DNA of 14,119 bases from a bacterium. GTDB lineage: Bacteria; Desulfobacterota; GWC2-55-46. Below, one piece after another: positions 6,967 to 14,119 of this stretch. The notes beneath the pieces were generated by a model. It did no database searches. It had not been told where the DNA came from and saw only the letters and a list, made by a program, of their open reading frames with translations. The translations under genes were made by a program, and so were the position numbers. Position 1 is the stretch's first letter. Every line of letters starts with the position of its first letter. The stretch is from the NCBI GenBank assembly GCA_027310325.1, contig DAIDBB010000267.1:1-14119 (forward strand). Reading direction: 5' to 3'.

Positions 6967-7224
6967 TTAGCCTTTCTTATCGAAAAGTCCAGCCATAAGG
7001 TCCTTGATGACAGAGGCATGCTGCTCCCGCATCACTTCCCTTACGACCTTGTCAAGCTCATTGGACTTGAGGATATCGGCATAGCTCGTACGCCTGGAAC
7101 CCAGCACAATGCCGTCCTTGAAAACAAGGGTGGTTATGACGGGATTATTCCTGCCTCCGTCTTCAGTCTGGACGTGATACATCTCTCCGTTACGATTGAT
7201 GTTCTGATTGTGCCCGAAGTTCAT
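6967..7224 (-). CDS. Conserved small protein of unknown function (YHVQTED-type), cotranscribed with hisS
   Basis: Predicted 85-aa soluble protein. I recall similar small proteins with an FGHN...YHVQTED N-terminus in Deltaproteobacteria and related groups, without a known function; this memory was not checked by a search. Here MNFGHNQNINRNGEMYHVQT (1-20) is followed by a likely beta-hairpin (PVITTLVFKDGIVLGSRRTS, 28-47) and then a long, charged helical region (about 48-80, with KVVREVMREQHASVIKDLMA at 59-78). There is no signal peptide or membrane segment. The ATG at 7224 has only a purine/G-rich stretch upstream and no strong Shine-Dalgarno. It is first in the minus-strand unit, and its stop is 13 nt before the hisS GTG, so the two are surely cotranscribed and perhaps translationally linked. 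Confidence 0.8.
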   Translation of the reverse strand: MNFGHNQNINRNGEMYHVQTEDGGRNNPVITTLVFKDGIVLGSRRTSYADILKSNELDKVVREVMREQHASVIKDLMAGLFDKKG

Positions 7225-7253
7225 TCTTTTTACCCGCCCGTGAGAGATTAAAG

Positions 7254-7277
7254 ATTATTTTTTAACATAACCGGGCC
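7254..7277 (-). promoter_or_regulatory. Weak promoter candidate for the 85-aa gene and hisS
   Basis: In the 162-nt divergent region (7225-7386) the minus strand has TTGCAT at about 7287-7282, 17 nt, then an A-rich TAAAAA at about 7264-7259. The matches are poor (TTG of the -35, and TA plus two A's of the -10). It is given only because some promoter must lie here; I see no better one. Confidence 0.2.
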
Positions 7278-7309
7278 GATTATGCAAGTAAGCCGGTAAG
7301 GGCGCAAGC

Positions 7310-7338
7310 TTGACACAAACGGCATGATAAGCTATCTT
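7310..7338 (+). promoter_or_regulatory. Sigma-70 promoter of acs
   Basis: A perfect -35 TTGACA (7310-7315), a 17-nt spacer and a -10 TATCTT (7333-7338, four of six consensus bases) lie 49 nt before the start codon of acs. The predicted start of transcription is near 7345, giving a leader of about 42 nt. An 8-bp palindrome CAAGCTTG (7305-7312) overlaps the -35 element and could be part of an operator, but such a short palindrome is weak evidence. Confidence 0.65.
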
Positions 7339-7372
7339 TTATACAGCTTTTACCGCGACTTACAGCTGAGAT

Positions 7373-7386
7373 AAGGAGGTAAAAAC

Positions 7387-7389
<3 letters not shown>
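7373..7389 (+). promoter_or_regulatory. Shine-Dalgarno that fixes a TTG start for acs
   Basis: AAGGAGGT (7373-7380) is followed by AAAAAC and then TTG (7387-7389). The 6-nt spacing is near ideal and no ATG or GTG is better placed, so TTG is taken as the start. The first ATG codon in frame is at residue 13. Confidence 0.85.
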
Positions 7390-9366
<1,977 letters not shown>

Positions 9367-9390
9367 CACTATAATTTCTTTCGACGGCTT

Positions 9391-9430
9391 AAAAAAAACA
9401 AGGCGGCCCGGTTCGTACCGGGCCGCCTTG
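9391..9430 (-). terminator. Intrinsic terminator of rpsU (also a stop for acs, weaker)
   Basis: A perfect 14-bp stem (9399-9412 with 9417-9430, arms rich in GGCGGCCCGG) closes a 4-nt loop. On the minus strand it is followed directly by eight T's (complement of 9391-9398), which makes a textbook Rho-independent terminator for rpsU, 56 nt after its stop. On the plus strand the same hairpin ends the acs transcript 32 nt after the stop, but what follows (CTATTATAG) is only AT-rich, so termination in that direction should be less efficient. Confidence 0.93.
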
Positions 9431-9486
9431 CTATTATAGACCATTACTTCAAGATAATGAAACGGCAGAAAAGGAACCGGGCAGGG

Positions 9487-9693
9487 TTATTCCTGCACCC
9501 TTCTCGCGCTTTTCTTTGAAGCCTTGGCGCGGCGCTTTGCGGCTTCCTGCCGCTTTCTCTTCTTCTTTACGCTCGGCTTTTCGTAGAACCTCCTTTTCTT
9601 GATCTCTTTGAAGGTCCCGTCCTGAGCGAGTTTGCGCTTTAATATCTTAAGCGCCTTCTCAAGCTGGTCATCATAAACCTTAACCTCTGACAA
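9487..9693 (-). CDS. rpsU: 30S ribosomal protein S21
   Basis: Predicted 68-aa, very basic ribosomal protein S21, a late-assembling small-subunit protein near the anti-Shine-Dalgarno region. SEVKVYDDQLEKALKILKRK (2-21) followed by KEIKKRRFYEKPSVKKKRKR (29-48) is the S21 signature, with the usual RR-x-x-YEKPSxKR/K core; the Lys/Arg/Ala-rich tail binds rRNA. Two starts compete: GTG at 9702, which abuts the G-rich ribosome site AGAGGGGGG (9710-9702), and TTG at 9693. TTG is preferred because it gives the normal M-S-E-V-type N-terminus and leaves room after the ribosome site; GTG would add three residues. The gene is monocistronic, with its own promoter (9809-9836) and terminator. In many proteobacteria rpsU heads the rpsU-dnaG-rpoD operon; here it is separate. 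Confidence 0.93.
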   Translation of the reverse strand: MSEVKVYDDQLEKALKILKRKLAQDGTFKEIKKRRFYEKPSVKKKRKRQEAAKRRAKASKKSARRVQE

Positions 9694-9802
9694 AAGAAAC
9701 ACCCCCCTCTATGATAAGAATATTTATCTTCCTGTTGAATGCCGCGGCAGGCAGAAGTTCACCCCATCGTATGGGTAGAAAAACCTCCAACTTGCCAGCG
9801 AA
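9694..9802 (-). promoter_or_regulatory. Leader (5' UTR) of rpsU, about 100 nt, with hairpin
   Basis: From the predicted transcription start near 9802 to the start codon lie about 100 untranslated bases, long for a 68-codon gene. The leader holds a short hairpin (9763-9767 with 9771-9775, CCCAT/ATGGG, 3-nt loop) and a perfect 10-bp palindrome TGCCGCGGCA (9740-9749). It ends with an unusually G-rich ribosome site (AGAGGGGGG). Control of ribosomal protein genes by structured leaders is common, but I do not recognise a described leader class here. Confidence 0.4.
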
Positions 9803-9808
9803 TTCCAA

Positions 9809-9836
9809 ATTATATCAGAACAGGCAGACAAGTCAA
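9809..9836 (-). promoter_or_regulatory. Strong sigma-70 promoter of rpsU
   Basis: On the minus strand, TTGACT (9836-9831, five of six -35 bases), a 16-nt spacer and a perfect TATAAT (9814-9809). The TGA just before the -10 also gives the extended TGn motif. This is the best promoter match in the window, as expected for a ribosomal protein gene. Confidence 0.88.
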
Positions 9837-9926
9837 ATATTTTAACTTGGTCCCTTGCGCTCTTTAGGGGTGTCCGCCTTAAAGACCGGAGCTTGAAAAA
9901 TTAGTATTTTAAAAGTTCGAGGAATT

Positions 9927-9935
9927 TGTTATGAT
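9927..9935 (+). promoter_or_regulatory. Extended -10 promoter candidate for the lipoprotein gene
   Basis: TGTTATGAT (9927-9935) is an extended -10 (TG, one base, then TATGAT, five of six bases). The -35 region (TTTTAA at 17-nt spacing) is weak, which extended -10 promoters tolerate. Transcription would start near 9942, leaving a leader of about 98 nt before the ATG at 10041. The rest of the divergent gap (9837-9926) is AT-rich with no gene; I see only an imperfect TCTTTA/TAAAGA inverted repeat near 9860-9885. Confidence 0.45.
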
Positions 9936-10040
9936 AGTTACGATTTTTTGAGACGGAGGACGGTCGCGTTTTGAAGCTCCCGCCGCAAGCTGGCACTCCG
10001 CTCGCGATGCATTTTCAACCGATAAGCCGGGGTCAAGACG

Positions 10041-10481
10041 ATGAGCAGAGGCGTATTTTACACTTCCTCAAGGATAGCGGCCAGAGGGTTACCGCTTATA
10101 CTTCTCGCGTTTGCGTTGAACGGATGCGTCTCACTTAGCGATTATGACCGCGACATGGCGCGCATGCGCAAGCAGATAGCCGACGAAAGGGCCATTCACG
10201 AAGCCCGGGTCAGATCGCTCGAGCTCAAGCTTAAAGACCGCGCCAAGATACTCGATGAGCTCACGGCGCGGTACGGCGCCCTTCAGCAGGAAAAACTGTC
10301 GCAGGGCAATCTCCGCTTCAGCAGGGACGACTTCGACGCCATACTGAAGAAGATAAAGGAATTGAAGGTTGAAGTCCGCGCCAACGTAAGCGGCCCTAAG
10401 GCCGTGGAGATGACCGAGGCGCTAAAAGAGATGGAGCGCAAAGTAAATATTCTTATGGGGAATCCCGTCTATAGCGATTGA
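10041..10481 (+). CDS. Small coiled-coil lipoprotein, unknown function
   Basis: Predicted 146-aa secreted lipoprotein not recognised as a named family. A basic n-region is followed by a hydrophobic core (GLPLILLAFALNG, 16-28) and a lipobox ending LNGC with Cys29 as the lipidation site. The next residue is Val, not Asp, which by the proteobacterial +2 rule points to the outer membrane. The mature part (118 aa) is almost all charged and helical. About residues 33-86 form a probable coiled coil (DRDMARMRKQIADE and on), and a second helical part follows from about 95 to 137. The ATG at 10041 has GGGG about 8 nt upstream and an in-frame TAA six codons before it. It is a single gene, divergent from rpsU and convergent with rpoD. 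A structural or scaffold role at the envelope is possible; nothing in the context gives a pathway. Confidence 0.8.
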   Translation: MSRGVFYTSSRIAARGLPLILLAFALNGCVSLSDYDRDMARMRKQIADERAIHEARVRSLELKLKDRAKILDELTARYGALQQEKLSQGNLRFSRDDFDAILKKIKELKVEVRANVSGPKAVEMTEALKEMERKVNILMGNPVYSD

Positions 10482-10501
10482 CCGCCTATCGGAGGCCTGT
10501 T

Positions 10502-10520
10502 TGGCCCCCCCCCAGGGCCA
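10502..10520. repeat. Nine-cytosine run inside a short hairpin between convergent genes
   Basis: The 56-nt gap between the lipoprotein stop and the rpoD stop contains C9 (10505-10513). The flanks TGGCCC and GGGCCA (10502-10507 and 10515-10520) can pair as a 6-bp stem with a 7-nt loop. Neither strand has a T-run after it, so it is not a classical terminator. Long C/G runs are prone to slippage in replication and in sequencing; here a length change would not alter any reading frame. Confidence 0.6.
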
Positions 10521-10537
10521 CCGCCATGTCTTATCCA

Positions 10538-11953
10538 TCACTTGTCCGAGAACGTCTTTAACTTGTTGCACCGCTTTGGATGGCGGAGCTTTCTCAGGGC
10601 CTTCGCCTCTATCTGGCGTATCCTTTCCCGCGTGACGTTAAAATAGGCCCCGACTTCCTCAAGGGTATGGTCCTTGCTTTCGCCTATGCCGAACCTCATC
10701 CTCAGGACCTTTTCCTCCCTGGAAGAAAGGGTTGAAAGGACCTCGTTCATATGGCCCGTGAGGTCGTTACTCACTATCTCGTCGTGAGGCACTGCCGCCT
10801 CCTTGTCCTCAATGAAGTCCCCCAGCATGCTTCCGCCGTCGTCCCCGACCGGGGTCTCGAGGGAGATGGGCTCCTTTGCTATCTTCATTATTTTTCTGAT
10901 CTTTTCTATCGGGAGGTTCAGCTTTTCGGCCAACTCCTCGGGCACGGGCTCCCTGCCGGTCTCCTGTACGATGGAATTCGATATCCGGATAAGCCTGTTT
11001 ATCGTCTCTATCATATGGACGGGTATTCGGATGGTCCGGGCCTGGTCGGCGATGGACCTTGATATGGCCTGGCGTATCCACCATGTGGCGTAAGTCGAGA
11101 ATTTGTAGCCCCTGCGGTATTCAAACTTCTCCACAGCCCGCATAAGCCCGATGTTTCCTTCCTGAATGAGGTCGAGGAACTGAAGCCCTCTGTTAATGTA
11201 TCTCCTCGCGATGCTTACGACAAGCCTCAAGTTCGCCTTTATGAGCTTCTCCTTGGCCCCGGCAATCCTGGACTCAAGTTCCCCAAGGGACTTGACGGTC
11301 GCCGACATCTCTTCCGGCCTTAACCCCGTCCTGGCGACAAGCGCGTCTATCTCCGCGGAAGCCTTTTTCTTCCTGAGCCTTCTGAATTCTTCGTCGAACT
11401 CCCACAGCCTCTCTATTACACGTTCGTATATATTGGCCCTTTTTTCGATCTCTATGAGGAGCTCGATAAGGGCTTCCTCGTATTTGTCCCGGTTCCCTGG
11501 TCTGGAGACCAACTTTTTATGGACCGAGCTTACCTGGTCTATCTTGTCCAGGACGTCATTGAGGTCCTGTTCGTCTTCGCTTAAGATGCCTTCGTCGTCG
11601 TCATACTCGATGACCTCTTCAGCGCCTTTTCTCTCAAGGAGCCTTTTCTTCAGTTCGTTCAGCTCCTCTATTATGACCGAGGACCTGAGGAACTCTTTCG
11701 TTATCGCGAGCTTGCACTCCTCTATCTCAGTGGCTAGCGCCACCTCGCCCTCCTTTGTAAGGAGGTAGACCGACCCCATCTCCCTCAGGTAGGCCTTTAC
11801 AGGGTCCGACACCGCGCTCGCTGGCGTCTCTTCTTCGACCGGATGGTTTGCGTTCTCCCGGACCTCGGCGTTAAGGCTCGTGTCGTCGTCCAGGTCCATT
11901 TCGGGAACGTCTTCAGTTTCGTTATCTTCAGGAGTTTCTTTAATGTCTTCCAT
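10538..11953 (-). CDS. rpoD: RNA polymerase primary sigma factor (RpoD/sigma-70), without region 1.1
   Basis: Predicted 471-aa primary sigma factor that directs RNA polymerase to housekeeping promoters. Region 1.2 is at about 49-82 (DPVKAYLREMGSVYLLTKEG). A charged non-conserved insert covers about 85-232. Region 2 is at about 234-316, with YATWWIRQAISRSIADQART (288-307) in 2.3-2.4. Region 3 (ETINRLIRIS, GREPVPEELAEKL) spans about 316-398, including EPISLETPVGDD, and region 4 is at about 403-465, with VTRERIRQIEAKALRKLRHP (440-459) as the -35 helix-turn-helix. The first 48 residues are an acidic, disordered-looking stretch, not the globular region 1.1 of E. coli. An in-frame TAA six codons before the ATG excludes a longer N-terminus. 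It is therefore shorter than most deltaproteobacterial RpoD, but region 2.4 and 4.2 residues mark it as the group 1 factor. It follows dnaG by 33 nt. Confidence 0.96.
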   Translation of the reverse strand: MEDIKETPEDNETEDVPEMDLDDDTSLNAEVRENANHPVEEETPASAVSDPVKAYLREMGSVYLLTKEGEVALATEIEECKLAITKEFLRSSVIIEELNELKKRLLERKGAEEVIEYDDDEGILSEDEQDLNDVLDKIDQVSSVHKKLVSRPGNRDKYEEALIELLIEIEKRANIYERVIERLWEFDEEFRRLRKKKASAEIDALVARTGLRPEEMSATVKSLGELESRIAGAKEKLIKANLRLVVSIARRYINRGLQFLDLIQEGNIGLMRAVEKFEYRRGYKFSTYATWWIRQAISRSIADQARTIRIPVHMIETINRLIRISNSIVQETGREPVPEELAEKLNLPIEKIRKIMKIAKEPISLETPVGDDGGSMLGDFIEDKEAAVPHDEIVSNDLTGHMNEVLSTLSSREEKVLRMRFGIGESKDHTLEEVGAYFNVTRERIRQIEAKALRKLRHPKRCNKLKTFSDK

Positions 11954-11986
11954 TGTCCGCCCGTCTTTTGTTTATGGTTCCCGTGC

Positions 11987-13729
11987 TTAATGCCTTTCTT
12001 TCCTGACCGTTTCGACCCTCTTTTTTATGTCGCGTGCGACCTCTGTTCTTCCCGTCTCCTCGAGCTTTCTTATCATCTCCTCGGTCGTCGTCTTGATTTT
12101 ACCTTTATTCAGCAACCTTTTCAAACTATCTTCGAGCATTCTCTCCGGGGCTTCTATAAACCCGTCGTCGTCCTTGAATAACAGGCCCGCGATGCTTTTC
12201 CTGACCTCCTCCGTGCCGGCCGCCTCGATAAGGGCCCCGGCGTCAAGACCTCTACCCTCCCGCAGCCGCTTCGCGATTGTCTGGCCGGCCTCCTTGAGCA
12301 ACGGGTCGCTAAAAGCTTCGATGCCGGCTTCGACCTTATCATTATATAGTTCGGGAAATTTTAGAATAACTTTAAGTATCGTAAGCTCCTTTAGATTATT
12401 TGAGCTCCGCGCCTGTATTGCGCCCTTAACGGCCGCTCCGGCCACACCCGTTTTTTGCGCGTTCTTCAGGGCCTCGTAGACCGAGCTTACGGGTATACCG
12501 AGAGAAGCCGCGGCAAAGGCGGCGTAGTGGTCCCTTTCCGCCACGTTCTTTACCCTCGAAATATACTCTATCGCCCTGTTAAGATATCCTGACTTTCCTT
12601 CCGGCGTCGAAATATCGGTCTTTTTCCGAAACTCGTTCAGGCAGAACTCCATAAGTGGCGCGGCCTTTGAAATCGCTTCTTTCATGGCCCCGGGCCCTTC
12701 CCTGGAGAGAAACTCGTCCGGGTCCTTACACGACGGAAGAAGAACTGCCCTGCAAGGCACCTCCCCGTCAAGGAATAGTTCGAGGGACCTTACGGCGGCT
12801 TTTTTGCCTGCCTCGTCGGAGTCAAAGAGCACGTATATGAGCGGCGCGAGACCCTTAAGGAGCCTTAAGTGTTCGGCCGTTAGCGCGGTGCCCATGGTGG
12901 CGACGCTATTTTTAAAGCCGTGGTTGTGCAAGGCTATAAGATCGAAGTACCCTTCGACGACGATGACAGAGCCTTCGCTTATGATATTCTGTTTCGCCTG
13001 AAAAAGCCCGTAGAGGTTCTCCCCTTTTTTAAAAACCGGCGTCTCGGGAGAATTAAGGTACTTGGGCTCGCCGCTTCCGATGGTCCTGCCTCCGAAGCCG
13101 ATAATCCTCCCCCTGGCGTCGGCTATGGGAAATATGAGCCTGCCCCTGAACCTGTCATAATACCCCTTTTCTTTCTTTACTATCACCCCGGCCTTCTCAG
13201 CAGACTCCAGATGAACGCCTTTTTTCCTCAAATAATTTGTAAGGCCGTCCCACCTGTCGGGCGCGAACCCGAGGCCAAATCTATTTACGACCTCCGCTCC
13301 GGCAAAGCCCCTTTTTGCGAGGTAGGATACGGCCGTCTTTCCGCCAACACCCTTGAACTCATCCGAAAAATACCCTGTGGAGGCCTTGAGCGCCAGGTAC
13401 AGCAGGTCCCTGGGGTCGGCGCCTCCACCCGGCCGCGCCTCGGGGATTATGACCCCGTATCTTTTCGCCAGATTTCTTACCGCCTCGGGAAAGGCGACGC
13501 CTTCTTTCTTCATGACGAAGGTTATGACGCTGCCGGTCTCGCCGCAACCGAAGCAGTGGAAGATCTTCTTTTCGTCGCTTACCGTAAAAGAGGGCGTTTT
13601 CTCGGAATGGAACGGGCAGAGGCCTATGTGGTTGTGCCCCCGCTTCTGCAAGGGCAGATATTCCGAGATGACCTGCACTATGCTGGCGCGGTCTTTTACC
13701 TCTTCAATTTTTTCCTTCGGTATCATCAT
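11987..13729 (-). CDS. dnaG: DNA primase
   Basis: Predicted 580-aa primase that makes RNA primers at the replication fork together with DnaB helicase. The N-terminal CHC2 zinc-binding domain has Cys38, His41, Cys59 and Cys62 (LCPFHSEKTPSF and FHCFGCGETG). The RNA-polymerase core includes DRFRGRLIFPI (192-202) and GFGGR (211-215). The TOPRIM domain runs from about 253, with the acidic Glu259 in VVEGYFD (257-263) and Asp303/Asp305 in LFDSDEAG (301-308). The C-terminal part (about 440-580) is the variable helicase-binding region. The length is normal (about 580-600). The start has ATG ATG in tandem, so the protein may begin at either; there is no good Shine-Dalgarno, and the gene lies 24 nt after mutS2, so coupling is likely. 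It is the middle gene of the mutS2-dnaG-rpoD unit. Confidence 0.97.
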   Translation of the reverse strand: MMIPKEKIEEVKDRASIVQVISEYLPLQKRGHNHIGLCPFHSEKTPSFTVSDEKKIFHCFGCGETGSVITFVMKKEGVAFPEAVRNLAKRYGVIIPEARPGGGADPRDLLYLALKASTGYFSDEFKGVGGKTAVSYLAKRGFAGAEVVNRFGLGFAPDRWDGLTNYLRKKGVHLESAEKAGVIVKKEKGYYDRFRGRLIFPIADARGRIIGFGGRTIGSGEPKYLNSPETPVFKKGENLYGLFQAKQNIISEGSVIVVEGYFDLIALHNHGFKNSVATMGTALTAEHLRLLKGLAPLIYVLFDSDEAGKKAAVRSLELFLDGEVPCRAVLLPSCKDPDEFLSREGPGAMKEAISKAAPLMEFCLNEFRKKTDISTPEGKSGYLNRAIEYISRVKNVAERDHYAAFAAASLGIPVSSVYEALKNAQKTGVAGAAVKGAIQARSSNNLKELTILKVILKFPELYNDKVEAGIEAFSDPLLKEAGQTIAKRLREGRGLDAGALIEAAGTEEVRKSIAGLLFKDDDGFIEAPERMLEDSLKRLLNKGKIKTTTEEMIRKLEETGRTEVARDIKKRVETVRKERH

Positions 13730-13753
13730 GTTTTTTTAAGGATAAGGCCTATT

Positions 13754-14119
13754 CTATACGACGTCAACGAGCGTTACCCCGGCCCCGCCGCGGCCCTGGT
13801 CGCCGTGGTGAAAACCCGCAACTATCGGGTTAGAGCCCAAATACTCCTCTATGCCCCTTGCGAGCCTTCCTGTGCCGATCCCGTGTATTATCTCGACCCT
13901 TCCAAGCCCGCTCGCGTGGGCGTTATCAATGAACTTCGTGATGAGCGTGACCGCCTCCTCGACCCTCATGCCTATGACGTTTATGGAGGCGGATGGCTCG
14001 ATATCCGCGTCGATATTCGAGGCCCTGGCCTTGATTCTACCTTCGCCCCCGCGCTTCGCAAGCTTATTCCAGGCGACCCAGACCTTCATGCTCCCGACCC
14101 TGAGCTCGGCCTTCCTGCC
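13754..14119 (-). CDS. mutS2: MutS2 family endonuclease, C-terminal end with Smr domain (5' part outside window)
   Basis: These are the last 121 residues of a gene that enters from the right edge; the reading frame is open to position 14119. The stretch GRKAELRVGSMKVWVAWNKL at the edge matches the small beta-rich domain that precedes the Smr domain in MutS2. The Smr domain occupies about the last 80 residues: INVIGMRVEEAVTLITKFID (the LDLRG-type start, with IGM in place of the more common RGM), then IIHGIGTGRLARGIEEYLG with the HGxGTG motif, and a Gly-rich GAGVTLVDV end. MutS2 acts on recombination intermediates or collided ribosomes in species where it has been studied, and the Smr domain is a nuclease. 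It is separated from dnaG by 24 nt. MutS2 is firmly preferred over a stand-alone Smr protein because of the upstream beta segment. Confidence 0.88.
   Translation of the reverse strand, partial: GRKAELRVGSMKVWVAWNKLAKRGGEGRIKARASNIDADIEPSASINVIGMRVEEAVTLITKFIDNAHASGLGRVEIIHGIGTGRLARGIEEYLGSNPIVAGFHHGDQGRGGAGVTLVDVV

Noticed and set aside
6954..7019. Upstream ATG extension of hisS
   Set aside because: It adds 22 residues with no synthetase similarity and overlaps the 85-aa gene by about 50 nt; the GTG at 6953 gives the usual HisRS start.
9931..9951. Six-codon mini frame (ATG ATA GTT ACG ATT TTT TGA) with GAGG 8 nt upstream
   Set aside because: It overlaps the -10 element, so it would not be in the predicted transcript; probably chance.
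9971..10138. 55-codon frame from TTG after GGAGG, overlapping the lipoprotein start
   Set aside because: Spacing of 11 nt is long, the start is TTG, composition is not protein-like and no family is recognised; the lipoprotein frame has a signal peptide and lipobox.
13754..14000. Altered LDLRG motif in the Smr domain as an inactivating change
   Set aside because: Variants such as INVIGM occur, as far as I recall, in many MutS2 proteins of related bacteria; the HGxGTG motif is intact.

Overview
This looks like chromosomal housekeeping DNA from a moderately GC-rich Gram-negative bacterium. The evidence for an LPS-bearing outer membrane is a heptose inner-core cluster (waaF, gmhB, waaC) and a predicted lipoprotein. 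Heavy use of ATA (Ile) and AGG (Arg) codons, several GTG/TTG starts and the mutS2-dnaG-rpoD order suggest Desulfobacterota (old Deltaproteobacteria), Nitrospirota or an uncultured relative. That placement is impressionistic; the sequence alone does not fix it.

Layout: (1) 1-4678, minus strand: an envelope operon read waaF > gmhB > waaC > PAP2 phosphatase > DPM1/GtrB-type glycosyltransferase > flippase-like membrane protein, the last cut by the left edge. Most junctions overlap by 4-8 nt or have short gaps; the one long gap (109 nt) precedes the glycosyltransferase. A promoter candidate and a strong hairpin lie just upstream of waaF. (2) 4795-7224, minus strand: an 85-aa conserved protein of unknown function > hisS > an 81-aa one-helix membrane protein > engB. 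(3) 7387-9366, plus strand: acetyl-CoA synthetase, alone, with its own promoter, a very good Shine-Dalgarno and a TTG start. (4) 9391-9836, minus strand: rpsU as a single-gene unit with a near-consensus promoter, a leader of about 100 nt and a textbook terminator. (5) 10041-10481, plus strand: a small coiled-coil lipoprotein gene, convergent with (6) 10538-14119, minus strand: mutS2 (3' end only) > dnaG > rpoD.

How the genes work together: waaF, gmhB and waaC supply the phosphatase and transferases for the LPS heptose core. The three genes after them look like a polyprenyl-phosphate sugar module: a transferase to the lipid carrier, a phosphatase, and a flippase-like integral membrane protein. 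dnaG and rpoD are the core of the macromolecular-synthesis operon; rpsU, usually at its head, is here beyond rpoD and separately transcribed.

I found no CRISPR array, insertion sequence, prophage, toxin-antitoxin pair, defence cassette, tRNA or rRNA. I do not think the window contains a clearly novel system. The points worth a second look are the two small conserved-looking unknown proteins around hisS/engB, the lipoprotein, the RNA leaders of waaF and rpsU, the absence of sigma region 1.1 in RpoD, and the rearranged rpsU-dnaG-rpoD locus.
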